DNA from: Clostridia bacterium
GTDB taxonomy: Bacteria > Bacillota > Clostridia > Oscillospirales > RGIG577
Assembly (NCBI GenBank): GCA_017405765.1
Contig: JAFQZS010000033.1
Coordinates: forward strand, 56,956 to 120,955
Length of the DNA stretch: 64,000 nucleotides
Direction: 5' to 3'
Position 1 is the stretch's first letter. The number at the start of each line of letters is the position of its first letter. The notes under the pieces were generated by a model. The model worked only from the letters and a program-made list of their open reading frames with translations. It was not told where the DNA came from and did not search any database. Below, piece by piece: positions 34,871 to 42,961 of this stretch. The position numbers and the translations under genes are program-made.

Positions 34871-34900
34871 ATTATAATGCAACGCGCTGCCTTTTGTAAA
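34871..34900 (-). promoter_or_regulatory. Probable promoter of the thioesterase pair
   Basis: Minus-strand TTTACA (34895-34900), an 18-bp spacer and TATAAT (34871-34876), about 40 bp before the start codon of the first thioesterase gene. Confidence 0.55.
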
Positions 34901-34916
34901 TAAATCAAAAAAACGC

Positions 34917-34945
34917 TTGACAAACGAGCCGTATGCATTTACAAT
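34917..34945 (+). promoter_or_regulatory. Consensus promoter of the GntR-ABC operon
   Basis: TTGACA (34917-34922), a 17-bp spacer and TACAAT (34940-34945). Confidence 0.8.
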
Positions 34946-34950
34946 ACAAC

Positions 34951-34971
34951 TGTACTACTCGTTATAGTACA
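34951..34971. promoter_or_regulatory. Inverted repeat, likely operator of the YtrA-type regulator
   Basis: TGTACTA (34951-34957) and TAGTACA (34965-34971) are perfect 7-bp arms, 7 bp apart, just downstream of the -10 box. This is where a GntR repressor would block its own promoter. Confidence 0.65.
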
Positions 34972-34998
34972 CCTAACACGGTAAAGGAGGTGCAGCGA

Positions 34999-35382
34999 GT
35001 GATAGACATTGACGTAAAAAGCCGTGTGCCGATCTATAAGCAGATATATACTCAGATAGAAACGCTTGCCCTTACGGGCATATACGAGCCCGGCAGCCAG
35101 ATAATGTCCGTCCGCCAGCTTGCAAAGCTAATAGGCATAAACCCCAATACTATAACAAAGGCGTATTCCGAGCTTGAACAGAACGGCATAATATATTCCG
35201 TGCCGGGACGCGGGAGCTTCATATCTCCCGATTTAAAGGTAGTAGGCAAGGAAAAGCAGGAAGAAGTGCTCTCTGAACTTAACGCTCTCGCTCAGACGGC
35301 CGCATCTTTGGGCGTGCCCGAAGAAAGAGCGCTTAACGAAGTGAGGGCGGCGTACACAAATGCGAAAGAGGTGACAAAATGA
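34999..35382 (+). CDS. GntR-family transcriptional repressor, YtrA subfamily
   Basis: A 127-aa regulator: a GntR winged helix (about 1-72; PIYKQIYTQIETLALTGIYEPG, SVRQLAKLIGINPNTITKAYSELEQNG, GRGSFI) with only a short C-terminal helical part, as in YtrA, where the regulator precedes an ABC transporter. The start is GTG 34999 with AAGGAGGTG upstream. It overlaps the ABC ATPase gene (ATGA). An inverted repeat over its promoter is the probable operator, so the operon is likely self-repressed and induced by an unknown ligand, often a cell-envelope antibiotic in this subfamily. Confidence 0.92.
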   Translation: MIDIDVKSRVPIYKQIYTQIETLALTGIYEPGSQIMSVRQLAKLIGINPNTITKAYSELEQNGIIYSVPGRGSFISPDLKVVGKEKQEEVLSELNALAQTAASLGVPEERALNEVRAAYTNAKEVTK

Positions 35383-36275
35383 TACAGGCAGTAAGCGTAA
35401 GCAAGACCTTTCCGGGCGTAAAGGCCATAGACAACCTTTCATGCTCTATCAAAAAAGGCTCAATATACGGACTTATCGGCTCGAACGGCAGCGGCAAGTC
35501 AACGCTTCTTAGAATGCTTTCGGGCATATACAAGCCGGACAGCGGCCTTATAAAGATAGACGACAAGCCCGTGTTTGAGAATATATACAACAAAGGGCGC
35601 ACGTTCTTTTTGTCCGACGACCCGTTCGTTATCTCGAATTATTCGATAAAGGACATGGCGCGCTATTATAAGATATTTTATCCGAACTGGAGCGACGAGC
35701 GCTTTTCAAAGCTTCTCGACGTGTTCAAGCTGCCGCCCAAGCGCCCGATAAAGAACTTTTCAAAGGGCATGCAGAAGCAGGCGGCCATACTTCTCGGCAT
35801 GTCTACGCAGCCCGACTATTATTTCTTCGACGAGACGTTCGACGGGCTCGACCCCGTTATGCGCCATCTTGTGAAGCGTCTTTTAATGGAAGAGATAGCC
35901 GATCGCGAGGTCACTGTGATCATGACGTCGCATAACTTAAGAGAGCTTGAGGATATGTGCGACCACATAGGCCTTCTGCACAACGGTCATATCATCTTCG
36001 AGCGCGATATAGACGATATGCGTCTGTCTGTTCATAAGATACAGATGGCGTTTCGCGAGCCGCCGCCGAAGGAGGCGTTCGACAAGATCGAATATATGCA
36101 CTTCGAGCAGCGCGGCAGCGTTATTCTCATGATAGTGCGCGGAAGCGAGGACGAGGTGATGGAGCGCATGAAGGCGTTCGATCCCACGATACTTGAAATG
36201 ATCCCGCTTACGCTGGAGGAAGTATTTATATACGAAATGGAGGTGGCAGGCTATGACCTCGAAAAAATGCAGTAA
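35379..36275 (+). CDS. ABC transporter ATP-binding protein
   Basis: A 298-aa ATPase. Walker A is GSNGSGKSTLL, the signature NFSKGMQKQ, Walker B YYFFDETFDGLD, the H-loop is in MTSHNL, and an extra C-terminal domain follows (about 215-298). It is coupled by 4-bp overlap to the GntR gene and overlaps the permease gene by 23 bp. The set regulator-ATPase-permease suggests an exporter or resistance system of the Ytr/Bcr type, with the substrate unknown. Confidence 0.93.
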   Translation: MIQAVSVSKTFPGVKAIDNLSCSIKKGSIYGLIGSNGSGKSTLLRMLSGIYKPDSGLIKIDDKPVFENIYNKGRTFFLSDDPFVISNYSIKDMARYYKIFYPNWSDERFSKLLDVFKLPPKRPIKNFSKGMQKQAAILLGMSTQPDYYFFDETFDGLDPVMRHLVKRLLMEEIADREVTVIMTSHNLRELEDMCDHIGLLHNGHIIFERDIDDMRLSVHKIQMAFREPPPKEAFDKIEYMHFEQRGSVILMIVRGSEDEVMERMKAFDPTILEMIPLTLEEVFIYEMEVAGYDLEKMQ

Positions 36276-38454
36276 CGGCGCGCTCGTAAAAGAAAACCTG
36301 CGCCGCTTCTGGTGGGTGAGCGCGCTTTATTTCATCGCGCTGTTCTTTGCGATACCGTTTAAGCTTTTAGTATCGCTTCAAAGCATACAAAACGAGCTTT
36401 TGTGGGCAGTCGAGCGCGCCGCCGAGCAGGGCGTCAGAGTGTCCGATATATACACCTACAATCTTTTTAACTTCACGGGCGGAGCCGAGGCCGTCGCCTT
36501 TGCAATAATCCCCGTATTCATCGCAGGTCTTTTGTTCTCATACATGAACAAAAGAAAAAGCACGGACACCGTGCATGCGCTGCCGATAAAGCGCGCAAAG
36601 CTTTTGTCGCTCAACGCGCTTTCGGGCCTTCTTTTATATACGCTGCCGCTTATACTCACATGTGTAATAAGCGCGATAATAATAACGAGTTCGGGACTGT
36701 GGCTGTATATACCCGTGTCGCAGATGCTTCTGTGGCTTATTGAGTCGGTGCTGTATCTGTCGATATTCTTCGCCGTGGCGTGCTTTTTCTCGATCCTCTC
36801 CGGCAGCGTTATAGTGATGGCGATACTTACCTACATTTTCTCGTCGCTTCCCATGATATTCTACGCTGCTGTCACGGGCACGGCTTCGATATGGATGTAC
36901 GGCTATAATATGCCCTCCGACGCGACCTTCTTTATGGACATATCGCCAGCCTTCTACGTGTTCAGAGGCGCCATAGACGGCGTGTACGCCCCGCAGGCGC
37001 TTCCCACGGTACTGTATATCGTATTTATCGCCGTGATGTTCCTTCTTTCGTGCCTGCTCTATCAGAACAGACGAAGCGAGAACACGACCTCGACGATAGC
37101 GTTCGGCGCGGCAAAGCCGATAATAAAATATATCCTTTCGATACTTTTCGCCGTGCTTTTCGGCTCCGGCATATATCTTATGGACTCAAGAAGAAACATC
37201 GTTTCGCTTATCGTGGGATATCTTGTCGGCGCGGCCATAGCGTACCTCGTTATACACGCAATTATCCACAAGGATATACGCGCCATAAAAACGGGCAGAC
37301 GCGGCTTTATAGTGCTGCTCGTCATCGTGTTCGCAGGCTCCATGGCGCTCACCTTCGACGCCTTTGGATATCAGAAGCGTCTGCCCGAGCCCGACGAGGT
37401 AACGGCAGTATACTTCGACCCCTTCGGCTATCGGAATTCCGGCCCGCAGTACGGCACCGGCTACAAGACTCCCGAAAACAAGGAGCTTATATACAAAATA
37501 CACCGCTCGTGCATCGACGCGAAGTTTGGCTCCAATTACAGCTTCACGACGGACAGAACGGAAAATCCCCCGCTCTACCGGCAGACGCCCGACACGCCCG
37601 AAAAATACGAAGTGGGCCAGTATTACTACACGATAAATACCGAGATAATATACGACCTTGGCGGCCGCGAGCTTACAAGGAGATATCTGCTCACGCCCGA
37701 GGCTTACGAAACGTATCTGCCCCGCCTGCTTGCAAGCGAGGAGGGAAAGCGCAACACCTTCGCAATACTTAACGAGGAGATGTTCGTATATCCCGAAAAG
37801 CTCTCCGTCGTTGACGTTTACGGCAATTCGCATAAGATTACCGACAAAAATCAGGCAAAGCTCATAATAGACGCGCTCAAGGCCGACGTTCTGGCAGATG
37901 AAACGCCGTTCTCTCCCGGGCTTCAGAAGCCGTCGATAGGCAGCATTGAATTTACCGCGCTGCTCGTCGATAAGAACGGCAAAAAGGTGAACGCCGCAGA
38001 CGACGACGTCATCGTAGACTACGCGTACCCTGCGAGCGGATCCGTGGATGAAACAAACACGAGCTATCCCGTAAAATCCTACTATCATAATACTATTGAG
38101 GCGGCCGCTCAGTGCGGGATCGAGCTTTCGCAGATAAGCGTATCCGATATAAACCTTATACGCCTGTATGCGAATATAGATGCATTCACTCCCTTAAAGG
38201 GCGAATGGACGGATGAGGATTATAATAAAGAGAACACGGTAAGCATAACGGATCCCGAAGAGATAGCCCATGTTTACGGTGCGCTCAGAGAATATCCGCG
38301 CATGTCCGCCGCAAGCTTTGAAGAGGCCTTTTATCAGACGGAGGTCGTGACCAATGCGGGAGGCACGACGAATACGCTCTACTATCAGGTAGACGTAAGC
38401 GCCCTGCCCGACTTCGTCTTCGAGAGAATCGGGGTCGAGAACCCGAACAAATAA
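36253..38454 (+). CDS. ABC permease with large soluble C-terminal part
   Basis: A 733-aa permease. The N-terminal half has about ten hydrophobic segments (roughly 20-43, 72-97, 118-145, 150-175, 178-205, 250-270, 280-305, 310-330, 345-365). From about 375 the rest is a polar domain with Tyr/Asp/Glu-rich sequence (for example GYRNSGPQYGTGYK and a YPEKLSVVDVYGN region). I recall similar C-terminal domains in clostridial YtrA-linked permeases, but this is memory and not a search result. GGAGG lies nine bases before the ATG, within the end of the ATPase gene. Confidence 0.8.
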   Translation: MTSKKCSNGALVKENLRRFWWVSALYFIALFFAIPFKLLVSLQSIQNELLWAVERAAEQGVRVSDIYTYNLFNFTGGAEAVAFAIIPVFIAGLLFSYMNKRKSTDTVHALPIKRAKLLSLNALSGLLLYTLPLILTCVISAIIITSSGLWLYIPVSQMLLWLIESVLYLSIFFAVACFFSILSGSVIVMAILTYIFSSLPMIFYAAVTGTASIWMYGYNMPSDATFFMDISPAFYVFRGAIDGVYAPQALPTVLYIVFIAVMFLLSCLLYQNRRSENTTSTIAFGAAKPIIKYILSILFAVLFGSGIYLMDSRRNIVSLIVGYLVGAAIAYLVIHAIIHKDIRAIKTGRRGFIVLLVIVFAGSMALTFDAFGYQKRLPEPDEVTAVYFDPFGYRNSGPQYGTGYKTPENKELIYKIHRSCIDAKFGSNYSFTTDRTENPPLYRQTPDTPEKYEVGQYYYTINTEIIYDLGGRELTRRYLLTPEAYETYLPRLLASEEGKRNTFAILNEEMFVYPEKLSVVDVYGNSHKITDKNQAKLIIDALKADVLADETPFSPGLQKPSIGSIEFTALLVDKNGKKVNAADDDVIVDYAYPASGSVDETNTSYPVKSYYHNTIEAAAQCGIELSQISVSDINLIRLYANIDAFTPLKGEWTDEDYNKENTVSITDPEEIAHVYGALREYPRMSAASFEEAFYQTEVVTNAGGTTNTLYYQVDVSALPDFVFERIGVENPNK

Positions 38455-38490
38455 TACGCCCATCCTTTCACCATATTTTAATATAACCCC

Positions 38491-38529
38491 GAAGAGGGCC
38501 GCGCAAAAGCGCGGTCTTCTTCACTTTTT
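38491..38529 (+). terminator. Terminator of the GntR-ABC operon
   Basis: GGCCGCGC (38497-38504) pairs with GCGCGGTC (38509-38516) with an AAAA loop, extended by GAAGA/TCTTC, followed by CTTTTTG. Confidence 0.85.
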
Positions 38530-38560
38530 GCGTATTTTGATATCGGTTGTTTTGCCATGT

Positions 38561-38606
38561 TCCAGGGGAGCCCGCCGAACAGGTGCGGCTCTCCCGGGGC
38601 TTTTTA
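38561..38606 (+). terminator. Second, larger terminator-like hairpin
   Basis: GGGGAGCCCGCC and GTGCGGCTCTCCC form a long imperfect stem followed by CTTTTT. Its sequence closely resembles the terminator after MFS gene 1 (40424-40468), although no MFS coding remnant lies before it. Confidence 0.6.
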
Positions 38607-38853
38607 TAAAGGACAAAAGTATTATATCTGCTCGTCATATATGGTTATACATAAGGATACTTTATAATTATCTGTATATAGTTATAAAGTATTATTTTTT
38701 TATAGTCTTTTTTTATTATTTTTCCGCGCTTCTTGTTTCAAGAAATTCATAATTTCTTAATATTTAATTCTTTTATACGAGCGGTTTTTTGTTAATATTT
38801 ACATATTAAGGGATATAAAATGATGCTTATTGTGGAAATTGTCTGAAAAAATA

Positions 38854-38882
38854 TTGACATTTGCCCCCAAAGATAATATATT
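38854..38882 (+). promoter_or_regulatory. Promoter of MFS gene 1
   Basis: TTGACA (38854-38859), a 17-bp spacer and TATATT (38877-38882). The same -35 and -10 sequences recur upstream of MFS genes 2 and 3. Confidence 0.8.
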
Positions 38883-38967
38883 AAAGATAATAAAATAAGC
38901 ATTGTGCATATATAAAAAACATGCTTTTTTATGGAAAAAAACATGTTTTCGGGGATTTATGGCATCG

Positions 38968-38995
38968 TTTGTAGGCGTAATCAACGCTTATTATA
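38968..38995 (+). repeat. MFS leader element, copy 1
   Basis: A 28-nt element: TTTGTAG, then GCGTAATCA, then ACGCTTATTATA. It lies in the 5' leader 20 nt before the ribosome binding site, and is repeated almost exactly before MFS genes 2 and 3. GCGT and ACGC inside it can form a small hairpin, and both outer parts are complementary to the element at 40400-40419 in the 3' untranslated region. Confidence 0.8.
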
Positions 38996-39031
38996 CAATT
39001 ATTTCATTCATTTTTTAAGGAGGGAATTTTT

Positions 39032-40372
39032 ATGTCAGAAGCTTTAGCTTCAAAAGGCGTCAGCAGCGGCACCAAATGGCGCATCCTGTTGTGCATATTC
39101 CTGTTCTACTTCTTCGGCCTCGGTTTTACGAACCAGTTTTTCAACGTAGCTCTTAAGACCATGATCGAAGATATGGGCTGGAATGCAACTCAGGGCTCGT
39201 CCATCGCCAATGCAATGTTCATAGGAATGATCTGGTTCGTTTTCGTGGCCGGTATCTTCCTCGACAAGTTCAGCGTTAAGAAGATGTTCGTCGTTGAAAT
39301 ATTCCTCGTTGCGGTTGCATTCGCATTAAGAGGCGTGGCTCAGGGATTCGTATTCTTCTTTGCTCTGATGGTTGTTTACGGTGTGCTCAGCGCATTTTAC
39401 ATCCCCACGGTAATGAAGCTCGTTTCGCTGTGGTTCGACGGTAAGCAGATCGCTCTCGCGAACGGTATACTTACCTCCGCCAGCCCGGCAGGACAGCTCG
39501 TTGCAAACGTTGTCGGCTTCAAGATCGCGCTGGCAATCGGCGGCTGGAGAACGATGTACGTTGTGACCGGTATAATCATGATAGTGGTTGCACTTCTCTC
39601 TATCTTCCTCGTAAAGGAAAGAAAGAGCGAAGACGCAGCTTTGGCATCGGCAATACTCACGAAGGAAGACCTTTCGCTCGGCAAGAACATCAAGGGCGTT
39701 GCGGGAACTCCCAGCCTTTGGATCTACTGCATAGCAAACGGATTCTTCTTAGGCTTCGTTTATGCAATCATGGCTTACCAGAACTATGTATATCAGGCTG
39801 ACCCCGGATGGGGCCTCGACCCGACCGTATCCGGTACCATACCGGCATTCTCCAACTGCGTATCGATGTGCGCATACACTATTGTACCTTTACTCTTCGC
39901 AAGACTCAAGATCCAGAAGTGGTGGGGCGTTGCGGCTATCTTCTGCGCTATCGGCGCTGTTACGCTCGTTACCATCATGTGGTGGTCCTACAGCTATGTT
40001 TACGCTTGCATTTCGATGGCCGTTTCCGGTCTGCTCTACGGCTGCTGCCTCCCGGCTCCGAAGGTTCTTATGCTTCAGCTCCCCGAGGTTTCCGGCCCGC
40101 GTGCAGGTACGGCAATGGGTATCTACACCACTTTGGAGCGCATATGCGTTGTTGTATTCGTCGGCATTATCGGTCCGAAGATCCTCGCTTGGGATCCTTC
40201 CGTTCCGGGCATGTCCCCGTTCGTTGGCAAGCTGCAGATGATGATGTACATTCAGCCTGTACTTCTTGCTCTTGCTCTCCTTGTTAATAAGAAGCGTTAC
40301 GGCAACATCTTCGCACACGTTGCAAAGAAGGAAGGCTCGCTGGCCGCACAGCACGGCGCGGAGACCGATTAA
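39032..40372 (+). CDS. MFS transporter paralogue 1
   Basis: A 446-aa major facilitator with twelve predicted membrane helices. The motif-A loop GIFLDKFSVKKMF sits between helices 2 and 3, and a cytoplasmic central loop contains ERKSEDAALASAILTKEDLS. Near-identical N-terminus (MSEA.ASKGVS.GTKWR) and C-terminus (NKKRYGNIFAHVAKKEGSLAA) occur in paralogues 2 and 3. The family looks like the oxalate/formate antiporter or NarK-like MFS groups, exchangers of small carboxylates or anions, but the substrate is not readable from sequence. AAGGAGGG precedes ATG 39032. It forms a single-gene unit. Confidence 0.9.
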   Translation: MSEALASKGVSSGTKWRILLCIFLFYFFGLGFTNQFFNVALKTMIEDMGWNATQGSSIANAMFIGMIWFVFVAGIFLDKFSVKKMFVVEIFLVAVAFALRGVAQGFVFFFALMVVYGVLSAFYIPTVMKLVSLWFDGKQIALANGILTSASPAGQLVANVVGFKIALAIGGWRTMYVVTGIIMIVVALLSIFLVKERKSEDAALASAILTKEDLSLGKNIKGVAGTPSLWIYCIANGFFLGFVYAIMAYQNYVYQADPGWGLDPTVSGTIPAFSNCVSMCAYTIVPLLFARLKIQKWWGVAAIFCAIGAVTLVTIMWWSYSYVYACISMAVSGLLYGCCLPAPKVLMLQLPEVSGPRAGTAMGIYTTLERICVVVFVGIIGPKILAWDPSVPGMSPFVGKLQMMMYIQPVLLALALLVNKKRYGNIFAHVAKKEGSLAAQHGAETD

Positions 40373-40399
40373 TGATCTTCGGTTAAAAACAAGAATGAC

Positions 40400-40419
40400 A
40401 TAATAAGCGTTTCTACAAA
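40400..40419 (+). repeat. MFS 3' element, copy 1
   Basis: ATAATAAGCGTTTCTACAAA, 28 bp after the stop codon and just before the terminator. It is the reverse complement of the outer parts of the leader element at 38968-38995. Confidence 0.75.
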
Positions 40420-40423
40420 AAAC

Positions 40424-40468
40424 GCGAGGGAGTCCGCCGAAAGGCGCGGCTCCCTCGCAGTTTTTTTG
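40424..40468 (+). terminator. Terminator of MFS gene 1
   Basis: GCGAGGGAG and CTCCCTCGC form the outer stem, with CCGCC/GGCGG-type pairing inside (40424-40458), followed by TTTTTTT. Confidence 0.85.
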
Positions 40469-40699
40469 CTCTTTTTTTCGTAAATAAATCCTAATTCTTT
40501 TTTCGTATAAATGACCGTAACTATTGCTTAGTATTTTTTGATATTTTGTAGTATTTTATTATTATCGGAAAATATTAGTTTGTTCACCATAATTTCTTAT
40601 AATATGTATTTATACTGTAATTATCTGTAATTATTATACTGCAGCACATTCTTAATTGTATTATAATGACGTTTTTTATGGATAATATATGGAAAACTA

Positions 40700-40729
40700 T
40701 TGACATAACAGACTTAAAAAGAGTATATT
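40700..40729 (+). promoter_or_regulatory. Promoter of MFS gene 2
   Basis: TTGACA (40700-40705), an 18-bp spacer and TATATT (40724-40729). Confidence 0.75.
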
Positions 40730-40831
40730 AAGCATACAGAAATCTATATTTTATGCGAAAATCGCGTGATTCTATATGAATCATATGCTCATTTCCTATA
40801 TCTTTCGGCAAAATTTTGGCAAAAAACTTAG

Positions 40832-40859
40832 TTTGTAGGCGTGACCAACGCTTATTATA
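40832..40859 (+). repeat. MFS leader element, copy 2
   Basis: TTTGTAG, GCGTGACCA, ACGCTTATTATA: identical to copy 1 in the outer parts, with differences only in the centre. Confidence 0.8.
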
Positions 40860-40897
40860 CAATTATATCATTCAATTTTTTAAGGAGGGAAATCTTT

Positions 40898-42247
40898 ATG
40901 TCAGAAGCTATTGCTTCAAAAGGCGTCAGCAATGGCACCAAATGGCGCGTTATGTTGTGTATCTTCCTGTTCTACTTCTTCAGTTTAGGATTTACCAACC
41001 AGTTCTTCAACGTTGCACTTAACCCGATGATCACTGATATGGGTTGGGACGCAGCGCAGGGCTCCGCCATTTCGAACGCAATGTTCCTCGGTATGATCTG
41101 GTTCGTTTTCGTAGCCGGATTCTTACTCGACAAGTTCAGCGTTAAGAAGTTATATGTTTTGGAAATCTTCCTCGTAGGCGTGGTATTCGCATTACGCGGC
41201 GTAGCACAGGGCTTCATATTCTTCTATGTTCTGATGATACTCTACGGCGTGCTCAGCGCATTCTACGTTCCTACCTGCGTTAAGCTCATCTCGCTGTGGT
41301 TCGACGGCAAGCAGATCGCACTTGCAAACGGTATACTTACCTCCGCAAGCCCCTGCGGTCAGCTCGTTGCAAACGTTGCCGGCTGGAAGCTCGCAATGGC
41401 GATCGGCGGCTGGAAAACCATGTATGTTGTAACCGGTATCTGCTGCGTTTTAGTTGCAGTTCTCGCCATCTTCCTTGTTAAGGACAGAAAGAGCGAGGAT
41501 GCGGCTCTTGCATCGGCAATACTTACGAAGGAAGACCTTTCCTTCGGCAAGAACATCAAGGGTGTTGCTTCAACTCCCAGCGTGTGGATTTACGTCATTG
41601 CAAACGGCTTCTTCGTAGGCTTCGTTTATGCTATCATGGCGTTCCAGAACTACGTTTATCAGACCGACCCGGGATGGGGACTTGACCCGTCAGTATCCGG
41701 TACCATCCCCGCATTCTCCAACTGCGTATCAATGTGCTGCTACGTACTCGTTCCTCTGCTCTTTGCAAGGCTGGGAATTCAGAAATGGTGGGGCGTTGCC
41801 GCAATATTCTGCGCTATCGGCGCGATCACGCTCGTTACCATCATGTGGTTCTCGTACAGCTACGTATACGCTTGCATTTCGATGGCAACGTCCGGTCTCT
41901 TATACGGCTGCTGCCTCCCGGCTCCGAAGGTACTCCTTCTGCAGCTCCCCGAGGTTTCCGGCCCGCGTGCCGGTACCGCAATCGGTATCTACACCACTAT
42001 AGAGCGTCTCTGCGTTGTTATCTTCATCGCAGTCATCGGCCCGAAGATCATCTCCTGGGATCCGTCGATGCATGATGGTTTAGGTTCGTCCACGCTGGTT
42101 GGTAAAGTGCAGATGCTCATGTACATCCAGCCGATACTTCTTGCTCTTGCTCTTATTGTTAATAAGAAGCGCTACGGCAACATCTTCGCTCACGTTGCCA
42201 AGAAAGAAGGCTCGCTGGCTGCAGAACACGGTGCAGAAACCAATTAA
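40898..42247 (+). CDS. MFS transporter paralogue 2
   Basis: A 449-aa paralogue with the same twelve-helix layout, GFLLDKFSVKKLY motif A and central loop KDRKSEDAALASAILTKEDLSFG. It is closest to paralogue 3: both begin MSEAIASKGVSNGTKWRVML and share KLISLWFDGKQIALANGIL. I place the start at ATG 40898, because AAGGAGGG lies nine bases upstream and the first residues align with copies 1 and 3. A frame open back to 40841 runs through the leader element. It has its own promoter and terminator. Confidence 0.9.
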   Translation: MSEAIASKGVSNGTKWRVMLCIFLFYFFSLGFTNQFFNVALNPMITDMGWDAAQGSAISNAMFLGMIWFVFVAGFLLDKFSVKKLYVLEIFLVGVVFALRGVAQGFIFFYVLMILYGVLSAFYVPTCVKLISLWFDGKQIALANGILTSASPCGQLVANVAGWKLAMAIGGWKTMYVVTGICCVLVAVLAIFLVKDRKSEDAALASAILTKEDLSFGKNIKGVASTPSVWIYVIANGFFVGFVYAIMAFQNYVYQTDPGWGLDPSVSGTIPAFSNCVSMCCYVLVPLLFARLGIQKWWGVAAIFCAIGAITLVTIMWFSYSYVYACISMATSGLLYGCCLPAPKVLLLQLPEVSGPRAGTAIGIYTTIERLCVVIFIAVIGPKIISWDPSMHDGLGSSTLVGKVQMLMYIQPILLALALIVNKKRYGNIFAHVAKKEGSLAAEHGAETN

Positions 42248-42273
42248 CAGTCTCCAATTAAGAACAGCAATGA

Positions 42274-42295
42274 TATAATAAGCGTTTTCTACAAA
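42274..42295 (+). repeat. MFS 3' element, copy 2
   Basis: TATAATAAGCGTT followed by TTCTACAAA, complementary to the outer parts of the leader element at 40832-40859. It lies 26 bp after the stop and nine bases before the terminator stem. Confidence 0.75.
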
Positions 42296-42303
42296 AAAGG
42301 TTC

Positions 42304-42341
42304 GGCTGCGGCAAAATATTTTGCCGCAGCCCTTCTTTTTT
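42304..42341 (+). terminator. Terminator of MFS gene 2
   Basis: A perfect 13-bp stem (42304-42316 with 42319-42331) followed by TTCTTTTTTT. Confidence 0.9.
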
Positions 42342-42343
42342 TA

Positions 42344-42400
42344 TATGCGAGGTGTTCCAAAGCCGCTAAGCGCCCCTTCCCCTCCGCAAGTTTAAAAAAT
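42344..42400 (+). repeat. Post-terminator repeat, copy A
   Basis: The sequence containing GTTCCAAAGCCG, TAAGCGCC and TTCCCCTCCGC recurs nearly unchanged at 44436-44491 after MFS gene 3, showing that the duplicated unit includes DNA beyond the terminator. Confidence 0.75.
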
Positions 42401-42760
42401 TTTTTTAGCTTTTGGGGTATTTTTACTTCCCGGTTTTTTTCAGGAGAAAAAAGTATGATATTATACCGATTTTTTTAGATCTCTCAACATACTTTACTGT
42501 TTTTATGAAATTTTATTATTCTTTTCTTCATTATATATGATGTAAATTTGTACCTAATAAAAAAATATTATACAAAACAAATTATTATTAGAAACTGACA
42601 TTTTACAGGAGCGTCTAACCCTTTTTTCGGATGGCTTTAATTAAAATGTAATTACAAATCCGCGGCAAATAATAATTTTTTACATAAGCACCTTTGGGCG
42701 ATTTGCCAAATATATCAAATGATCAGCTGCGTCCGTTTATTGATAATGGCAAAACGCCTA

Positions 42761-42789
42761 TTGACATTTTAATTCCATATTCGTATATT
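42761..42789 (+). promoter_or_regulatory. Promoter of MFS gene 3
   Basis: TTGACA (42761-42766), a 17-bp spacer and TATATT (42784-42789). The bases from 42734 to 42771 recur at 44500-44537 before the truncated fourth copy. Confidence 0.8.
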
Positions 42790-42897
42790 ATAACATATAC
42801 TGTATACCTTCTCTAGAAAAATCAATTTAATGTATATCAATCTATATTCAATTTTATATTATAGAAGATATATGTATTTATTGAATATAATAGTTTG

Positions 42898-42925
42898 TTT
42901 GTAGGCGTAAACAACGCTTATTATA
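42898..42925 (+). repeat. MFS leader element, copy 3
   Basis: TTTGTAG, GCGTAAACA, ACGCTTATTATA: outer parts identical to copies 1 and 2. Confidence 0.8.
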
Positions 42926-42961
42926 CAGTTATATCATTCATTTTTAAGGAGGGAATCTTTT

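Larger units (their letters stand above)
38607..39031 (+). other. AT-rich leader region of MFS gene 1
   Basis: This 425-bp stretch has no gene. It holds the promoter at 38854-38882, a hairpin (38916-38949: AAAACATG...CATGTTTT with a T-run/A-run inner stem) in the expected leader RNA, the conserved leader element at 38968-38995 and an AAGGAGGG site before the start codon. Confidence 0.7.
40469..40897 (+). other. AT-rich leader region of MFS gene 2
   Basis: This 429-bp stretch has no gene. It contains the promoter at 40700-40729, about 160 nt of leader, the conserved leader element (40832-40859) and an AAGGAGGG site. The 230 bp before the promoter is very AT-rich and I see nothing else in it. 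Confidence 0.7.
42342..42961 (+). other. AT-rich leader region of MFS gene 3
   Basis: This 620-bp stretch has no gene. 42344-42400 is repeated after MFS gene 3. Then come AT-rich sequence without clear features, the promoter (42761-42789), a leader of about 165 nt and the leader element (42898-42925). An AAGGAGGG site ends it. Confidence 0.7.
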
